From Lepus europaeus (Eukaryota; Chordata; Mammalia; Lagomorpha; Leporidae), in the NCBI RefSeq assembly GCF_033115175.1, contig NC_084845.1:436501-500500 (forward strand): a DNA stretch of 64,000 nt, read 5' to 3'. This document shows positions 49,028 through 59,961 of this stretch, piece by piece. A program made the translations under genes and the position numbers. The notes beneath the pieces were generated by a model. It did not search any database and was not told the origin of the DNA. It saw nothing but the letters and a program-made list of their open reading frames with translations. The number at the start of each line of letters is the position of its first letter. Positions within the stretch are counted from its first letter, which is position 1.

Positions 49028-49340
49028 AGCCATTGTTTTGGTGTGGCAGGTTAAGCTACTGCCCGTGACAATGACATCCCAGTGTGAGTCCTGGTTACTG
49101 TGTTTCCTATCCAGCTCTCTGCTAATGTGCCTAGGAAAGCAGGGGAAGATGACCCAAGTATTTGGGCCCCTGCCACCCACATGGGAGACTCAGATGAAGT
49201 TCGTGGCTGCTGGCTTTGGCGTGGCCCTGCTGCTCTGTTCATTGCAGCCATTTGAGGAGTAAATCAGTGGATGGAAGATTTCTTTGTCTCTCCATCTCTC
49301 CTTTTCTGTAACTCTGCCTTTCAAATAAATCTTTAAAAAG
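49028..49340 (+). mobile_element. C-SINE, older
   Basis: GCCATTGTTTTGGTGTGGCAG head to CTTTCAAATAAATCTTTAAA tail. Carries the AATAAA noted for gene 2. Confidence 0.85.
49324..49329 (+). promoter_or_regulatory. possible poly(A) signal of gene 2 (AATAAA in a SINE tail)
   Basis: The first clear AATAAA I see after the gene 2 stop lies in the tail of the plus-strand SINE at 49028-49340. Whether it is used cannot be told from the sequence. Confidence 0.3.
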
Positions 49341-49601
49341 ATCTGTTTAAATCTCGGATGCATGAGCGCTGCAAGGTATTTTTCAATTTACCCTGGGTCC
49401 TTGGCTGACTTAGCCCTCTGAGAAAAAGCATGTCACCTCTGCCACTTGGGAGGTCCTCACCGTGCATCATGTTCTCACCCCATCATGTTTAGGAAGTAAG
49501 CCTTGATGGTCTCTCATTCGCTGGAGGAATTTGTGGTTAGCTTCAGCATTTACTCCTTTCTCATTTCTTACCCTTTGATGAGTTACACTATGGGCTCGAT
49601 A

Positions 49602-49926
49602 GAGTTTATTTTAAAAGTTTATTTATTTCAAAGACTGGATGACAGAGGAGAAATGCAAAGATATCTTGGATCCGCTAGTTTACTCCCCAAATGACTGCAG
49701 TGGCCAGGGCTGAGCCAGGCTGAGGTCGAGAGCCCAGTACTCTGAGGTCTCCTATGTGAGTGGCCAGGGCCTATGTACTTATGCCATTTTTTGCTGCTTT
49801 CCCAGGTACGTTAGCAAGGAGCAGGATTGAAAATGGAGCAGCTAGGACTCCAATCTGTGCTCTGATAAGGGATACCATCAGTGCAAGCAAGCGTCGTCTT
49901 AACCTGTTGTGCCACAATCCAGCCCC
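49602..49926 (-). mobile_element. C-SINE, old
   Basis: TAAAAGTTTATTTATTTCAAAG head to GTTGTGCCACAATCCAGCCCC end. Confidence 0.8.
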
Positions 49927-50382
49927 TCTGATGCAGTCTTTTGACCCAGAGGACTCTATTGGTGACATGAAAAGATAGAATTCTTTTTTTCAGGGGCTTT
50001 GTGGGTCTGTTAAGACTGTTGAAATTGTATTTCCAGTTTCCAGATCACAAATCCCAGAACATCCTGTTTCTCTTCACTCCCTGTCGTTTTGGCTTATGCT
50101 GTAATGAAGGCCTGATTGTTTAAGCTGCCTTCACCTTAGGACCTGTATTTGCTATCTGTGGTGGTTTGTGAACAACAGAATTCTACCATGTACAAACAGG
50201 CAGCTTTGGTTGGGATTACTGAACTTCGTGTGCCTTAGAGGGGACCGTGTGATGGCGGAATGTAACTTGCACCCCAGTTTTGTCGTACTTTCTGTTTCTT
50301 GCAGAATATAACTGTCTCTCTGGTTTGTCCTACTTTATATTTCTGCCCAAGACCTCCAAAAAAAACTTTAGAGCTTTGTAGT
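49927..50382. other. 3' flank of gene 2, no feature
   Basis: Non-coding; no named repeat. Confidence 0.4.
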
Positions 50383-50690
50383 TCTTTTTTTTTTTAATTA
50401 ATTTTTATTTGAAAGGCAGAGAGAGAGAGAAAGATCTTCCATCTGCTGGTTTATCCCCCAGATGACTGCAACAGCCAGTGCCAGGCTGAAGTCAGCAGAC
50501 AGGAATTTTTTCTGGGTCTTCTGTGTGGATGGCAGGGACCCAAGAACTTGAGCCATCAGCTGCTGCTTCCTGGGGTGCACATTGGCCCAAAGCTGGGTTG
50601 GAAGCTGAGGGTGGGACTTGATCCCAGGCAGTGTGATATGGAATACAGTATCTGAGTGGCAGCTTAATGCATTGTGCTGTGGTACCCCTG
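50383..50690 (-). mobile_element. C-SINE, old
   Basis: Poly-T, AATTTTTATTTGAAAGGCAG head. End degenerate (TTGTGCTGTGGTACCCC). Confidence 0.78.
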
Positions 50691-51359
50691 AGGTTCTGAC
50701 TTGTTGCGTGGATGCTACATTAATGAGTGAATTCATAGGTTAACCTGAGGGAAGGGCCATATTCGTGACAACCTCTTGTACTTCTGAGAATAACACAAAA
50801 TTGTTCTCTTGTTCACACGAAATGTTGCACTGTGCTTAGCACTGGTGGGCAGGATTTGTTCCCCAGGTTCAACAATGGTTTCTTGTACCCCAGTGTCCTG
50901 GATTTAGTAGAGTAGCATCACAAATTACAGGTTTATGGGGCTGGGGAATAGTGATGCATTTCTAGGGAGTGAGGGGAACTGCAGGAGTGGTTGGAGTGGG
51001 CTGTTTTAACAGGGCAGTGCGATGATGGAATCACAGCTTGTGATGGATGAGGTGGCACAGAAATTCCCAGGACTTTAGGGTTTGGGGTTGCTGAGGTCCT
51101 TGTCAGAGAGTATGAAGTAAAGGTATAGTGGACTCCTGCAGTGTTGTACACTGTTCACATCAGTGCCATTCCTGCGTAAGCAGGAGGAAGAGGGTAGAAG
51201 AGGCCCTTCATTTAGCGAAGAGTCTTTTGAGCAGCCAGTTTTCCTATTGGATCAGGTGGAAATGGCCTTGTTCACTCATATTTGCTACCCCAAGGCTGGT
51301 TATCCCACCCAGGGCATGAGAAGAGAGTTTGTAGCATCAATATAGGTTGCCAAATTTAT
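50691..51359. other. 3' flank of gene 2, no feature
   Basis: Non-coding; no named repeat. Confidence 0.4.
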
Positions 51360-51468
51360 TTTCCAAAAATAATAGGAAATTCAGATTTTATTTTGAACTT
51401 TTACAAAAAGCTTTTGCAAGGTATAAATGACATTCCATAAACTGCACATATTTAAATTGTATAATTTG

Positions 51469-51800
51469 GGGCCAACGCTGTGGTGTAGCGGGTTAAGCCA
51501 CTGCCTGCAGTGCTGGCATCCTGTATGGGCGCTGGTTCAAGTCTCAGCTGCTCCACTTCTGATCCAGATCTCTGCTATGGCCTGAGAAAGCAGTAGAAGA
51601 TGGCCCAAGTCCTTGGGCTGCTGCACCCACGTGGGAGACCTGGAAGAAGCTCCTGGCTCCTGGCTTTGGATAGGTGCAGCTCTGACCATTGTGGCCAATT
51701 GGGGAGTGAACAAGTGGATAGAAGACCTCTCTCTCTCTGCTTCTCTTCTCTCTGTAACTCTTGACTTTCAAATAAATAAACAAATCTTTAAAAAAAATAA
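51469..51800 (+). mobile_element. C-SINE, full length
   Basis: GGGGCCAACGCTGTGGTGTAG head to AAATAAACAAATCTTTAAAA tail, inside the LINE-1-like fragment. Flanks TTGTATAATTT/TTGTACCATTT. Confidence 0.9.
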
Positions 51801-52196
51801 GTTGTACCATTTAATAAGTTTTGATAGCCATATGTACTCATGAAACAATCATAATCATGAACCTACCCAACATTGGTACTGCCTGGTGCCCTTTAATATC
51901 TTTCTACCTTCCAGGCAACCATTGATTTACTTTGCTTTATAATACAGTAATTTTTACTTTCTAAGATTTTATGTGATTGAAATGAAAATGTTTAATTCTT
52001 AAATGTATATTTCTTAAGCCTGAGTTCTGTTCTCTGGCATATTGAAGTTCCTCAATGGTAATACATAAGTAGTTCAGTCTTTTTATGTTACTGAGAACTA
52101 TAACATGCTAAAGATACACCATAATTTCTCTATTTATGTGTTTGTGGACATTGAGTTTCCTTATTTTACCTGTTACATATAAAATACTGCCAACAT

Positions 52197-52500
52197 TTAA
52201 AGATTTATTTTAATTTGAAAGGGTTACAGAGAGAGAGAGAGGACTTCCATCTGCTGGTTCACTTCCCAAATGGCTGCAATGGCCGGAGCTGGGCTGATCT
52301 GAAGCCAGGAGTCAGGAGCTTCTTCCAGGTCTTCCATCTACCTGCAGGGGCCCAAGGACTTGGGCCATCTTCTACTACTTTCCCAGGCCAAAAGCAGAGC
52401 TGGATCAGAAGTGGAGCAGCTGGGACTCGAACCAGTGCCTCTATGGGGTACTGTCACTGCAGGCGGGAGTTTTACCTACTATGCCACAGTGCCAGCCCCA
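52197..52500 (-). mobile_element. C-SINE, full length
   Basis: TTTAAAGATTTATTTTAATT head to GCCACAGTGCCAGCCCC end. Flanks ATACTGCCAACATTT/ATACTGCAGACATTT. Confidence 0.88.
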
Positions 52501-52671
52501 AGATACTGCAGACATTTAAATACAACTTTTCATAGAGATGTGTTTCATTTCATGTGTGTTAAATTTCTCAGTATGGATGAATAGATAACATCTGAAGGCA
52601 GGCCAGTTTAACCTCAAACTTAAATGTTCCCTTTTCTAATTATAACAGCAGGATGTGAGTTCCAATTCTTT

Positions 52672-52712
52672 CATATCCTTATCAGTATTTTTCATATCCT
52701 TATCAGTAAACA
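52672..52712. repeat. 18-base tandem duplication
   Basis: TTCATATCCTTATCAGTA occurs twice, five bases apart. Confidence 0.92.
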
Positions 52713-53612
52713 ATATGGTTGATTTTTAAGAATTTTTAACCTTTCAATAAGTGGATATGTTTTCATTGTTTACTTGTCAGTTCATACCTATTTTTTTCAC
52801 TGATTTTTAAAAATGAATTTTATCTTTTTTTCTTTTCCTGAAGAAAGATGAAAATAGTGCAACAGCAAAGACTTATGTTGAACCTCATTCATTCTTCAGT
52901 GACATCTTTGCTCTACAGAATAATTATTTTAAGCACCATAAGGTACGATCTGGGCATCCATTTTGTGTAGAAGAGTAAGTATCCCAAGATGACAGTTCAT
53001 GTTGATTCCAGGGCAGAGAAGCAGGATGGTATGATGGCGTTTCCTTTTCTCTTCTGCATCTTCCTGCTCTTTCCTTTCTCCACATGTTTTTCCTCAGAGT
53101 TCTCATGAGTGGGAAGGATACACATTTTGTGGAAATAGGAATTTCATGTTAGCCACGTTTCCAGGCTGCTTGTGCTGCACTCACCTCACAAGTTCGTGCT
53201 CAGTGTCCTTCTGCCATTGACTCTTGGGTGTATTTTTTTTCCTTCGTGTATTCTAAGGCTTCGCAGATGATTTTCTAGCTATTTATATCCTCAATGGAGA
53301 ATTGTACTAATCGACCTTAATGAATTAGTTTGCTCCTCCACAGTTGTTTTCCAGAGACAGCCTCACTTTCACAGACTGTCAGTGTACTTAGAGGTGGGAT
53401 GAAAATCCCGGTGCAGCAAGGGGGTGAGATGGGATCCAGACTCTCCTCTGAAGGTGCATGGGCCCACTGTCCACACCTGTAGGAGTGCCGACATTACAGA
53501 TGCCATCCTGGAAGTACATGTGAATTTAGCAAGACGCCACTTTCCATGTAAAGATCATGATGTTAGGAGAAATGGCAGATCTCAGTAAGAAATGTATTTG
53601 GAAAAACAGTTC

Positions 53613-53947
53613 TGCCTTTTTTTTTTTTTTTAAGTTTTTATTTATGTGAAGTAAGAGTTATGGGCTGGGGGGTGGGGACAGAGGGTAGGGAGGAAGCTTC
53701 CATCTGCTGGTTCACTCCCCAGATGGTTGCAATGGCCAGAACTGGGCCAGGCTGAAGCCAGGAGCCAGGAGCCAGGAGCTTTTACCAGGTCTCCCATGTG
53801 GGTGCAGGGGTGGTGTTCTTTCTGCTTTCCCAGGCTGTTAGCAGGAAGTTGGGTTGGAAGAGGAGTACCTGGGACATGAACCTGCACTCTCATGGGATGC
53901 TGGCGTTGACAGGTGGCGGATTTACTACTACTCCAAAACGCCAGCCC
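53613..53947 (-). mobile_element. C-SINE, full length
   Basis: Poly-T, AAGTTTTTATTTATGTGAAG head to ACGCCAGCCCC end. CAGTTCTGC duplicated on both sides. Confidence 0.87.
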
Positions 53948-54479
53948 CAGCAGTTCTGCTTTCTGCTGTTGAGTCACAAATGCTGGGAGAGGCAAAAGGG
54001 ACAAATACTGAGGGACCAAGAGGAAAGGTGCCAGCTTGGCTGCTTGTCATAGGGTTGCCTAGAATCCCGCATGTGTCCTCTTTGCCCTGTTCTTCCTGTC
54101 ACCTCTGACCTAAAGCACCAGTCCTCAGAGATTGTTCATTGTAAGAGCTTCACCAGAGAAGGAAAGAGCACGAGAACTGCTTGCTTTTCTCCGGTTGTCT
54201 TTGTAGCGATTACTGGACATGAATTTTTGTCATCTTGGGAGCATGATTTGTCAGTGGAATCTGCAGGAATAACATGTCTTTGAAGGGCCAAGAGTTAAAA
54301 TTCCCTGACCCATTTATGAAGGGAAAGAGGTTTCAGAATAGTGAGTAAAAGACTGTTAGAGATGACAGAGATGTCAGTTCCTAATGTGATCTTGAGTGAC
54401 AGCGTATCTTGTATATAATCACGATCAATCAGCAGTATTTACTGCTTTCTCTGAGGGAAAATCTTGATTCTCCCGCCCC

Positions 54480-54785
54480 CCCACCCCCCAAAGATTCATT
54501 TACTTATTTGAAAGAGTTACAGAGAGAGAGAGACAAAGAGATTTATCTTCTGATCCACTGGTTCACACCCCAGATGGCCTCCACAGCCAGGGCCGAAGCA
54601 GGCTGAAGCCAGGAGCCAGGAGCTTCATCTGGGTCTCCCACATGGGTGGCAGGGATCTAAAGACTTGGGCTATCTTTCGCTGCTTTTCTCAGCTCATTAA
54701 CAGCTGGATTGGAAGTGGAGTAGCCAGGACTCGAACTGGCGCCCATATGCGATGCTAGCGTCACAGGTGGTGGCTTTACCCTGGC
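54480..54785 (-). mobile_element. C-SINE, 5' end lost
   Basis: CCCAAAGATTCATTTACTTATT head. Body to GGTGGCTTTACC, with the promoter end missing. Confidence 0.83.
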
Positions 54786-55729
54786 TTCAACAATTTTGAA
54801 TTAATAAAGATTTCTAGTGTATTATCTAGGAATCATAAAATGGTTTGTTAAAACAAATGATACATGAATGTACAGTCGGATGATATCTTGCTATTTTGAA
54901 GACAGAAATTTTCAAAGTATTTCCATTTTTGCAGTTTTGCTAGTATGCATCAACACTCAAATTTCTTGTTACTTTTATTGTGCTAGTAATTTCTAGTTTT
55001 GTTCAATTTTTTGTTAATGTTTACTTAGTTCATGTTAAATTTGATGTTATAGCATAGTTTCTCCTTTGTGTCACTTATTCTAAAATAACTTACTAACCTC
55101 TACTTACCTCAACCAATGCAATGATACTTCTCTAGATTTGCTTTAAACATAGAGGTGCACATTTTTATGATTCTGAAATGCAGAGTCTGAAATGCAGAAT
55201 CTGAAATGCAGTGGTTCTTTTATTTCTGTAGTTAAGTTCTGTTCACTAAGAATTTTTTCTTTCAAAAAATTTTAATGCAAATTTTGCATTTTAAAAATAA
55301 AATTATGTAATATTATGCAAACAACAAGAGAATACTTGGAAAATCATGAAAGCATTCTTTTTTTTTCCAATGAATTTTCACTTAAGTGAACAGGGAAGTT
55401 GTTGAATTGTAGTTTCTTAAAGCATTCAGTTCATTAAAATCAAAATGTTAAGTGATTAAGGAATATTACATAACCCAGTAAGTATTTTGTATTCACACTG
55501 TTAATTGAAATATTTAAAAATTCTCATTCTTGGCCAGTATTGTGGCAAAGGGGGTAAAGCTGTTTTGAGTTACAACAGAAGTTAGATCAAAATATAAAGC
55601 TCAAATTTAACTTCCCTATATAGTTTTATAGCATTTAAAAACTATACCAGTTGTGTCTGTTGAGTTATATCTCTTTAACATCAAGCCTGCTCATGAGAAG
55701 GAATTTAATTCACTATCTTTGTATGTTTT
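54786..55729. other. AT-rich intergenic DNA
   Basis: Only a short SINE scrap (GGCCAGTATTGTGGCAAAG, near 55533) and the small repeat at 55173-55214. Confidence 0.4.
55173..55214. repeat. 14-base repeat, three copies
   Basis: CTGAAATGCAGAGT, CTGAAATGCAGAAT and CTGAAATGCAGTGG in direct succession. Confidence 0.93.
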
Positions 55730-55982
55730 TTAAAAAAGTTATTTGAAAGGGCGGGAGTGTGAGAGACAGAGATCTTCCATCTGTTGGCTCACTCTCCGAA
55801 AGGTCAAAGCCAGGATCCAGAAACTCCATCTGGGTTTCCCACAAGGGCTTGGGCTGTCATCTGCTGCCTTCCCAGGTGCACTAATAGGAAGCAGAGTAGC
55901 TGGGACTTGAACTGGGGTTCCAATATGGATGCTTGTGTTGCATGTGCTGGCTCAACCTGTTTCACAAGAACACCAGTTCCTG
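55730..55982 (-). mobile_element. degenerate C-SINE
   Basis: AAAAAAGTTATTTGAAAGGG head, body with CATCTGGGTTTCCCACAAGG. Confidence 0.72.
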
Positions 55983-56925
55983 CAGTTGTATATGTTATAT
56001 GTGAATACTACTTCTTTAATTAAAAAAAAAGTGATACATTTAATAAATAAGTCCTACAACCTAATGACACTAATGAATTAAAAAAGCTACGAAACAACAA
56101 AATGTTAAAAAGTTTATTGGTAATTGGAGAAATGCAGACTAAAAATTCTTTTAATTGTGAAGATTAGTAAATATTGTAAGTTACTTATGAGTATATAGGT
56201 GGAGAAATTGGTGTGTAGTGAATTAAAATTTTTGTTTGCTTTTTGGGGAAAAGTTACTATATTCAAAACAAATGAGTGTTTAAAAACACCAAAATGTGGG
56301 AGATACGCCTGTAGCATCCATATTTATCATTGCCAAAAATACTGAGAAGCAAAAAGAGCCTTCAAAGGGCAAATGTACATCTTATCCCAAATCATATCAC
56401 ATATAATATAAAAATGAAAATGGTGAATCTGATGTACATAAAAGATTGGAGCAATCACAATTATATATTTGCAAATGTAGCAGTAACTTGTCAGTTATAT
56501 AAAAATTGAAAACAGTGAGAGCTAAACTGTGTTACTCAGTATTCTCCACCTATACATAAATATAAGAAAAATTCTTTTGGAGGTGGGATAATTGTATTTG
56601 AAGGAAAAAATAGGCATCTGAAATACTATAAATACTCCATTAAAATTTTAATCTGCACACCTAAATTTTGTGCATTTTTCTATATGCATATCAAAGTTTG
56701 AAAATCTGGAAGAACCTAGTTACTTGGGTATGTATAAATATGCAATTCAAGTTAAGTGGACATACAGAGGAACATAGAGGTGCACATTTTAATGTGGAAA
56801 CAGGTTTGTTGTCTGACAATAAATTATATACAAGCACAAAATAAGGAAGAAATAAAAATAGCTAGTAGTAAAAATAGTATACTTGTAAAATCATCACACT
56901 ATTTTAAAGATTTAAGAAAGATCTC
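55983..56925. other. AT-rich intergenic DNA, no feature
   Basis: No gene or named repeat. Confidence 0.4.
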
Positions 56926-56927
56926 TG

Positions 56928-57235
56928 ATTAAAAAAGTTAGGTCCAAGTGTGCATTTACATATTTGAGGACCAGCCAGGCAGCCAGAGAGCAAGCACTGC
57001 CATGTGCTGGTTCACATTCAGGTGCTGGCCGTGACTGGGGCTGGGCTGAGGTCAGTAATGCCATCCAGGTCTTCCTCGTGGGCGGCAGGGACCTAGCCGC
57101 TGGAGTCATCACCTGCTGCCTCCCACAGGGTGCTTCAGCTGGAAGACTGGGAGCAGAGCCAGGACAACCCAGGGACTCTGCTATGGAATGGAATGTGGGC
57201 ATTCCAAATAGTTTCATTGCTAGGATAAACTTCCT
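56928..57235 (-). mobile_element. degenerate C-SINE
   Basis: GTGCTGGTTCACATTCAGG, then GGGCGGCAGGGACCTAG, is SINE-like body text. Ends not clear. Confidence 0.6.
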
Positions 57236-58054
57236 CCCCAACCCTTGTAAATGTTAACACATCCTAAAGGAAGATGTTAAGTCGGTAAAATAAGCATGCT
57301 GACTATAAATGATATGAACTACACAACTTTCAAAAGATACACATCTATTAATGAATTTTTATGAAAAGTGGAGAATGAATAAATGGTCATAATTTTTGAA
57401 TTTTTTTTTTTTTTTGGAATATAACAATCTGCAAGAGAACCTTTCTCAAGTGGGATTCCCTACAGCAGATGATTCTAGCGGATGTTGTCTTAATGATCAA
57501 TCACATAACAATCTAAAGTAGTTTGTTGGCTGTGATGGGTTCCTTAGGACGTTGGTGCTTCATTCTCTAATGAAATATGCTGGTGAGAGAATAGAGAATG
57601 GAATGATGCAGGATATTTGTTACTGTATGAACTAACTTCCTTAGTGGGTTTATCTCAAGCTCCTAAACATTCTCTGAGGTTGGATTGAAACCCACAAGAA
57701 AATAACAATGAAAGTCATTTTTGCTAGCATGATCAGAAACAGCTCTCGGTTGGGAAAGGCCCTACAGGGGGGCACTCTGGTAAAAACACTGTGAACATGA
57801 TTGCCGAGTGTGTCTGTGTGGGTGATCCTGAGACTGCCTGCCTAGCGCATGCAGCTGTCACCCATATGTCTGCATACCTCACGAAAAATGTGAGGAGGCT
57901 GGGACCACGGACTTCTGGTGTTGCTGTCTCGCATGGTTTTGGTCACATTGGCTGAAGTGGAATTCTTCCTGGGTTTGGAGCGTTTCAGTTTATGTTTCTC
58001 TTGTGATCAGTGGTTCAGAACTGAGTGTGAGGTCATCCTGGTGAGTAACCTGGA
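57236..58054. other. intergenic DNA, no gene recognised
   Basis: Downstream flank of the receptor pseudogene on its own strand. No motif named. Confidence 0.4.
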
Positions 58055-58190
58055 GTTATGGTTCTCAGAGTCTGGACAAAACAGAAAAATCTGATCACAC
58101 AGTAGAGTGCATATCAAGGCTCTCCTACGTCAGTGAGCCTAAGCCACGTGTCATGCACACACATCCCCCAAGTTAAGAACCACTGAACTA
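58055..58190. mobile_element. possible MER5-type hAT MITE
   Basis: The left end TGGTTCTCAGAGTCTGGAC and right end TTAAGAACCACTGAA form imperfect terminal inverted repeats like those of MER5/Charlie-derived elements, and the 135-base length fits. Confidence 0.45.
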
Positions 58191-59060
58191 CAGTGTTCAC
58201 TTTGCAGACTGAGCCTGAGCCTGTGTACACGGAATCAGTGCTCAGATGATACAGATGTGGTCAGGAAGCATAAAGAATATGGGAATCGCAGATATAACGT
58301 AGTGTGTTAGTGGGTAGGATATACATTACTGTGCAATCTAATGAATGTATTATACAGCATGACTATAATACAAGATGGTACGGTGTGCTTTGGTGTAGTT
58401 TAACATAACAAACAGCATAGGCTCTAAACCAGGACTGAGATAGCCAACCCACAGGGAAGCCCCAGGTTCACCACCTGAGGTCAGCTGTGGGAAGAGACAA
58501 GCAGAGAAGTCACTGCAGTGCTGTGGTGCCGAGCTTGCGGAAGTCTGGTCTCTGGATGTGACAAATCCTCCTAGGGTGCCAGGGAAAGCTACTCACAGGG
58601 AGGCAGTCCAGCTCCCCTGAAGGAGGCGCTGCAGCCTGCTGGGAGCCACCGACGGCTCGCACTCGCGGAAGCAAACATGGATCAGCTGCCCGCCCTGCGG
58701 GAGTGGGAGAGCCCTGGGCCCTGCAGGGCAGGCTGAGCCCTGGTGAACCTGCACGGCAGGGACTTTGCTCCATCTTCAGGAAGCCAACAGTAAAGTGATT
58801 TTTTTTTTCCTTCTATATCCTCAAACATGGCTTTCTTGCGCTATATGAGCTCCATCGAAGAACAGAACCAATTTAGATGAAACAGTCTTTATGTCATTAT
58901 GTAGTTCAGTGCTCATGTGATAGGTTCAGACTTGAGGCCAAGGAGGGCAGTGATATGGGTCTTTAGACACGGTATCGAAACTCCCAACAGAGTGCCTGGC
59001 ACTTAGTAGTCACCCAGAACTTCGGAGCGTGCAGTTGATTTACCTGGGGAGAATAGGCGT
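58191..59060. other. flank of the V1R pseudogene
   Basis: A GC-richer patch at 58500-58760 has open minus frames without any recognised domain. Confidence 0.4.
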
Positions 59061-59961
59061 CTAGATGCATAAGCAAGTTAGCAAAAATTTAGCATTTTCC
59101 TTTCCCAGCAGGGAGAGCAGAACTGAGATTCGGGAGTCAGTGGCGAGAAGCACAAAGGAGCTCAAGGCTGGGAAAGATGAACTCAGAAGCACGGAGGTGG
59201 GCACAAGCCACTGGCCTGGACTTACAAAGGAGAAGCAGAAAGTCAAAATGCAAGAGAGAGAGTAGAACAAGATAAAGGAGCTCACCAGGATGAGGATGGT
59301 GCCTGGCCTCACGGCGGGGCCTGGGAGAGAAGCAGCTGCTGTGCAGGATGAGGACCATGGAGCCACTGGCCTAGACCATGAGGCTCAGATTTAGTGTATC
59401 AAAGGACAAGAACATGACTACGTGTAGTCTACTTAAAAATGAGCTTAGAATGTGGGCAGAGCAGTAGCCAAAGTTTTGTCTCATCACACTCATGTTTTTG
59501 CTATTTATCGACTGAGTCATCTTCAGAGGAACGATTGTATTTAGCGAGAGATGCAGGATCCAGAGGAGGCTACAGCAGAAACAAATGGACTTTGGGGATC
59601 TTATTGTGATGTGCAGCTGAGAGTAACTGGAGCAAAGTTTAGTGGCCTGGAAGACACTCAGGAGGCAGGTGGTGCTGAGGGAAACCCCTCTGCCCACACT
59701 GTGTAGGTAGAAGACAACTTTACATCCAGCATCATCCAGGAAATACTTCATCCGAAAGCTGCTATTGTCTGCGTGATCCCTCTGGAGAAAAGCACCGTGG
59801 CGCTGGCTAAGACCAGCTGGTTGAGAATCAAGTCTGTGGATCTCACCTGATGTCAAGTGAACAGATTGAAGTTATAGAGACAAAGCAGAGCAGTTTCCCA
59901 AGATTCCAGCTCCCGTCTGAGTGAGGAGGATGCTCCCCATTCCCAAGTGAGCTGAACGCAT
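59061..59961 (-). pseudogene. vomeronasal type-1 receptor (V1R) pseudogene
   Basis: Reads on the minus strand over the full V1R length of about 300 codons. An ATG at 59961 leads into a TM1-like ILGN segment. Then RSTDLILNQLVLAS (TM2), MKYFLDDAGCK and GRGVSLSTTCLLSVFQ (TM3), WILHLSLNTIVP (TM4), FGYCSA, SGSMVLILH (TM5 end), TILILVSSFILFYSLSCIL (TM6), and SSFPALSSFVLLATDSRIS (TM7) follow in order. Known V1Rs are pheromone-type receptors of vomeronasal neurons. It is broken by TAA at 59872-59874, a frame change between TM1 and TM2, a TGA just before RSTDL, a one-base loss before MKYF, a TAG at 59371-59373 after SLMV, and a frameshift with deletion in the third intracellular loop near 59310-59340. 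V1R genes are known beside zinc-finger genes on human 19q13.4. Confidence 0.88.

Larger units (their letters stand above)
51360..52790 (-). mobile_element. LINE-1 3'-UTR-like fragment, interrupted by two SINEs
   Basis: Segments such as AACAATCATAATCATGAACCTACCCAACATTGG, split here by drift, and the run from GGCAACCATTGATTTACTTTGC through GTGTTTGTGGACATTGAG to CAATAAGTGGATATGTTTTC resemble an old LINE-1 3' region read antisense. SINEs at 51469-51800 and 52197-52500 split it. Family assignment is from memory. Confidence 0.5.

Noticed and set aside
59371-59856. Treating the 161-codon minus frame as an intact gene
   Set aside because: It covers only the middle of a V1R; helices 1-2 and 6-7 are in other frames or behind stops, so it is a pseudogene.
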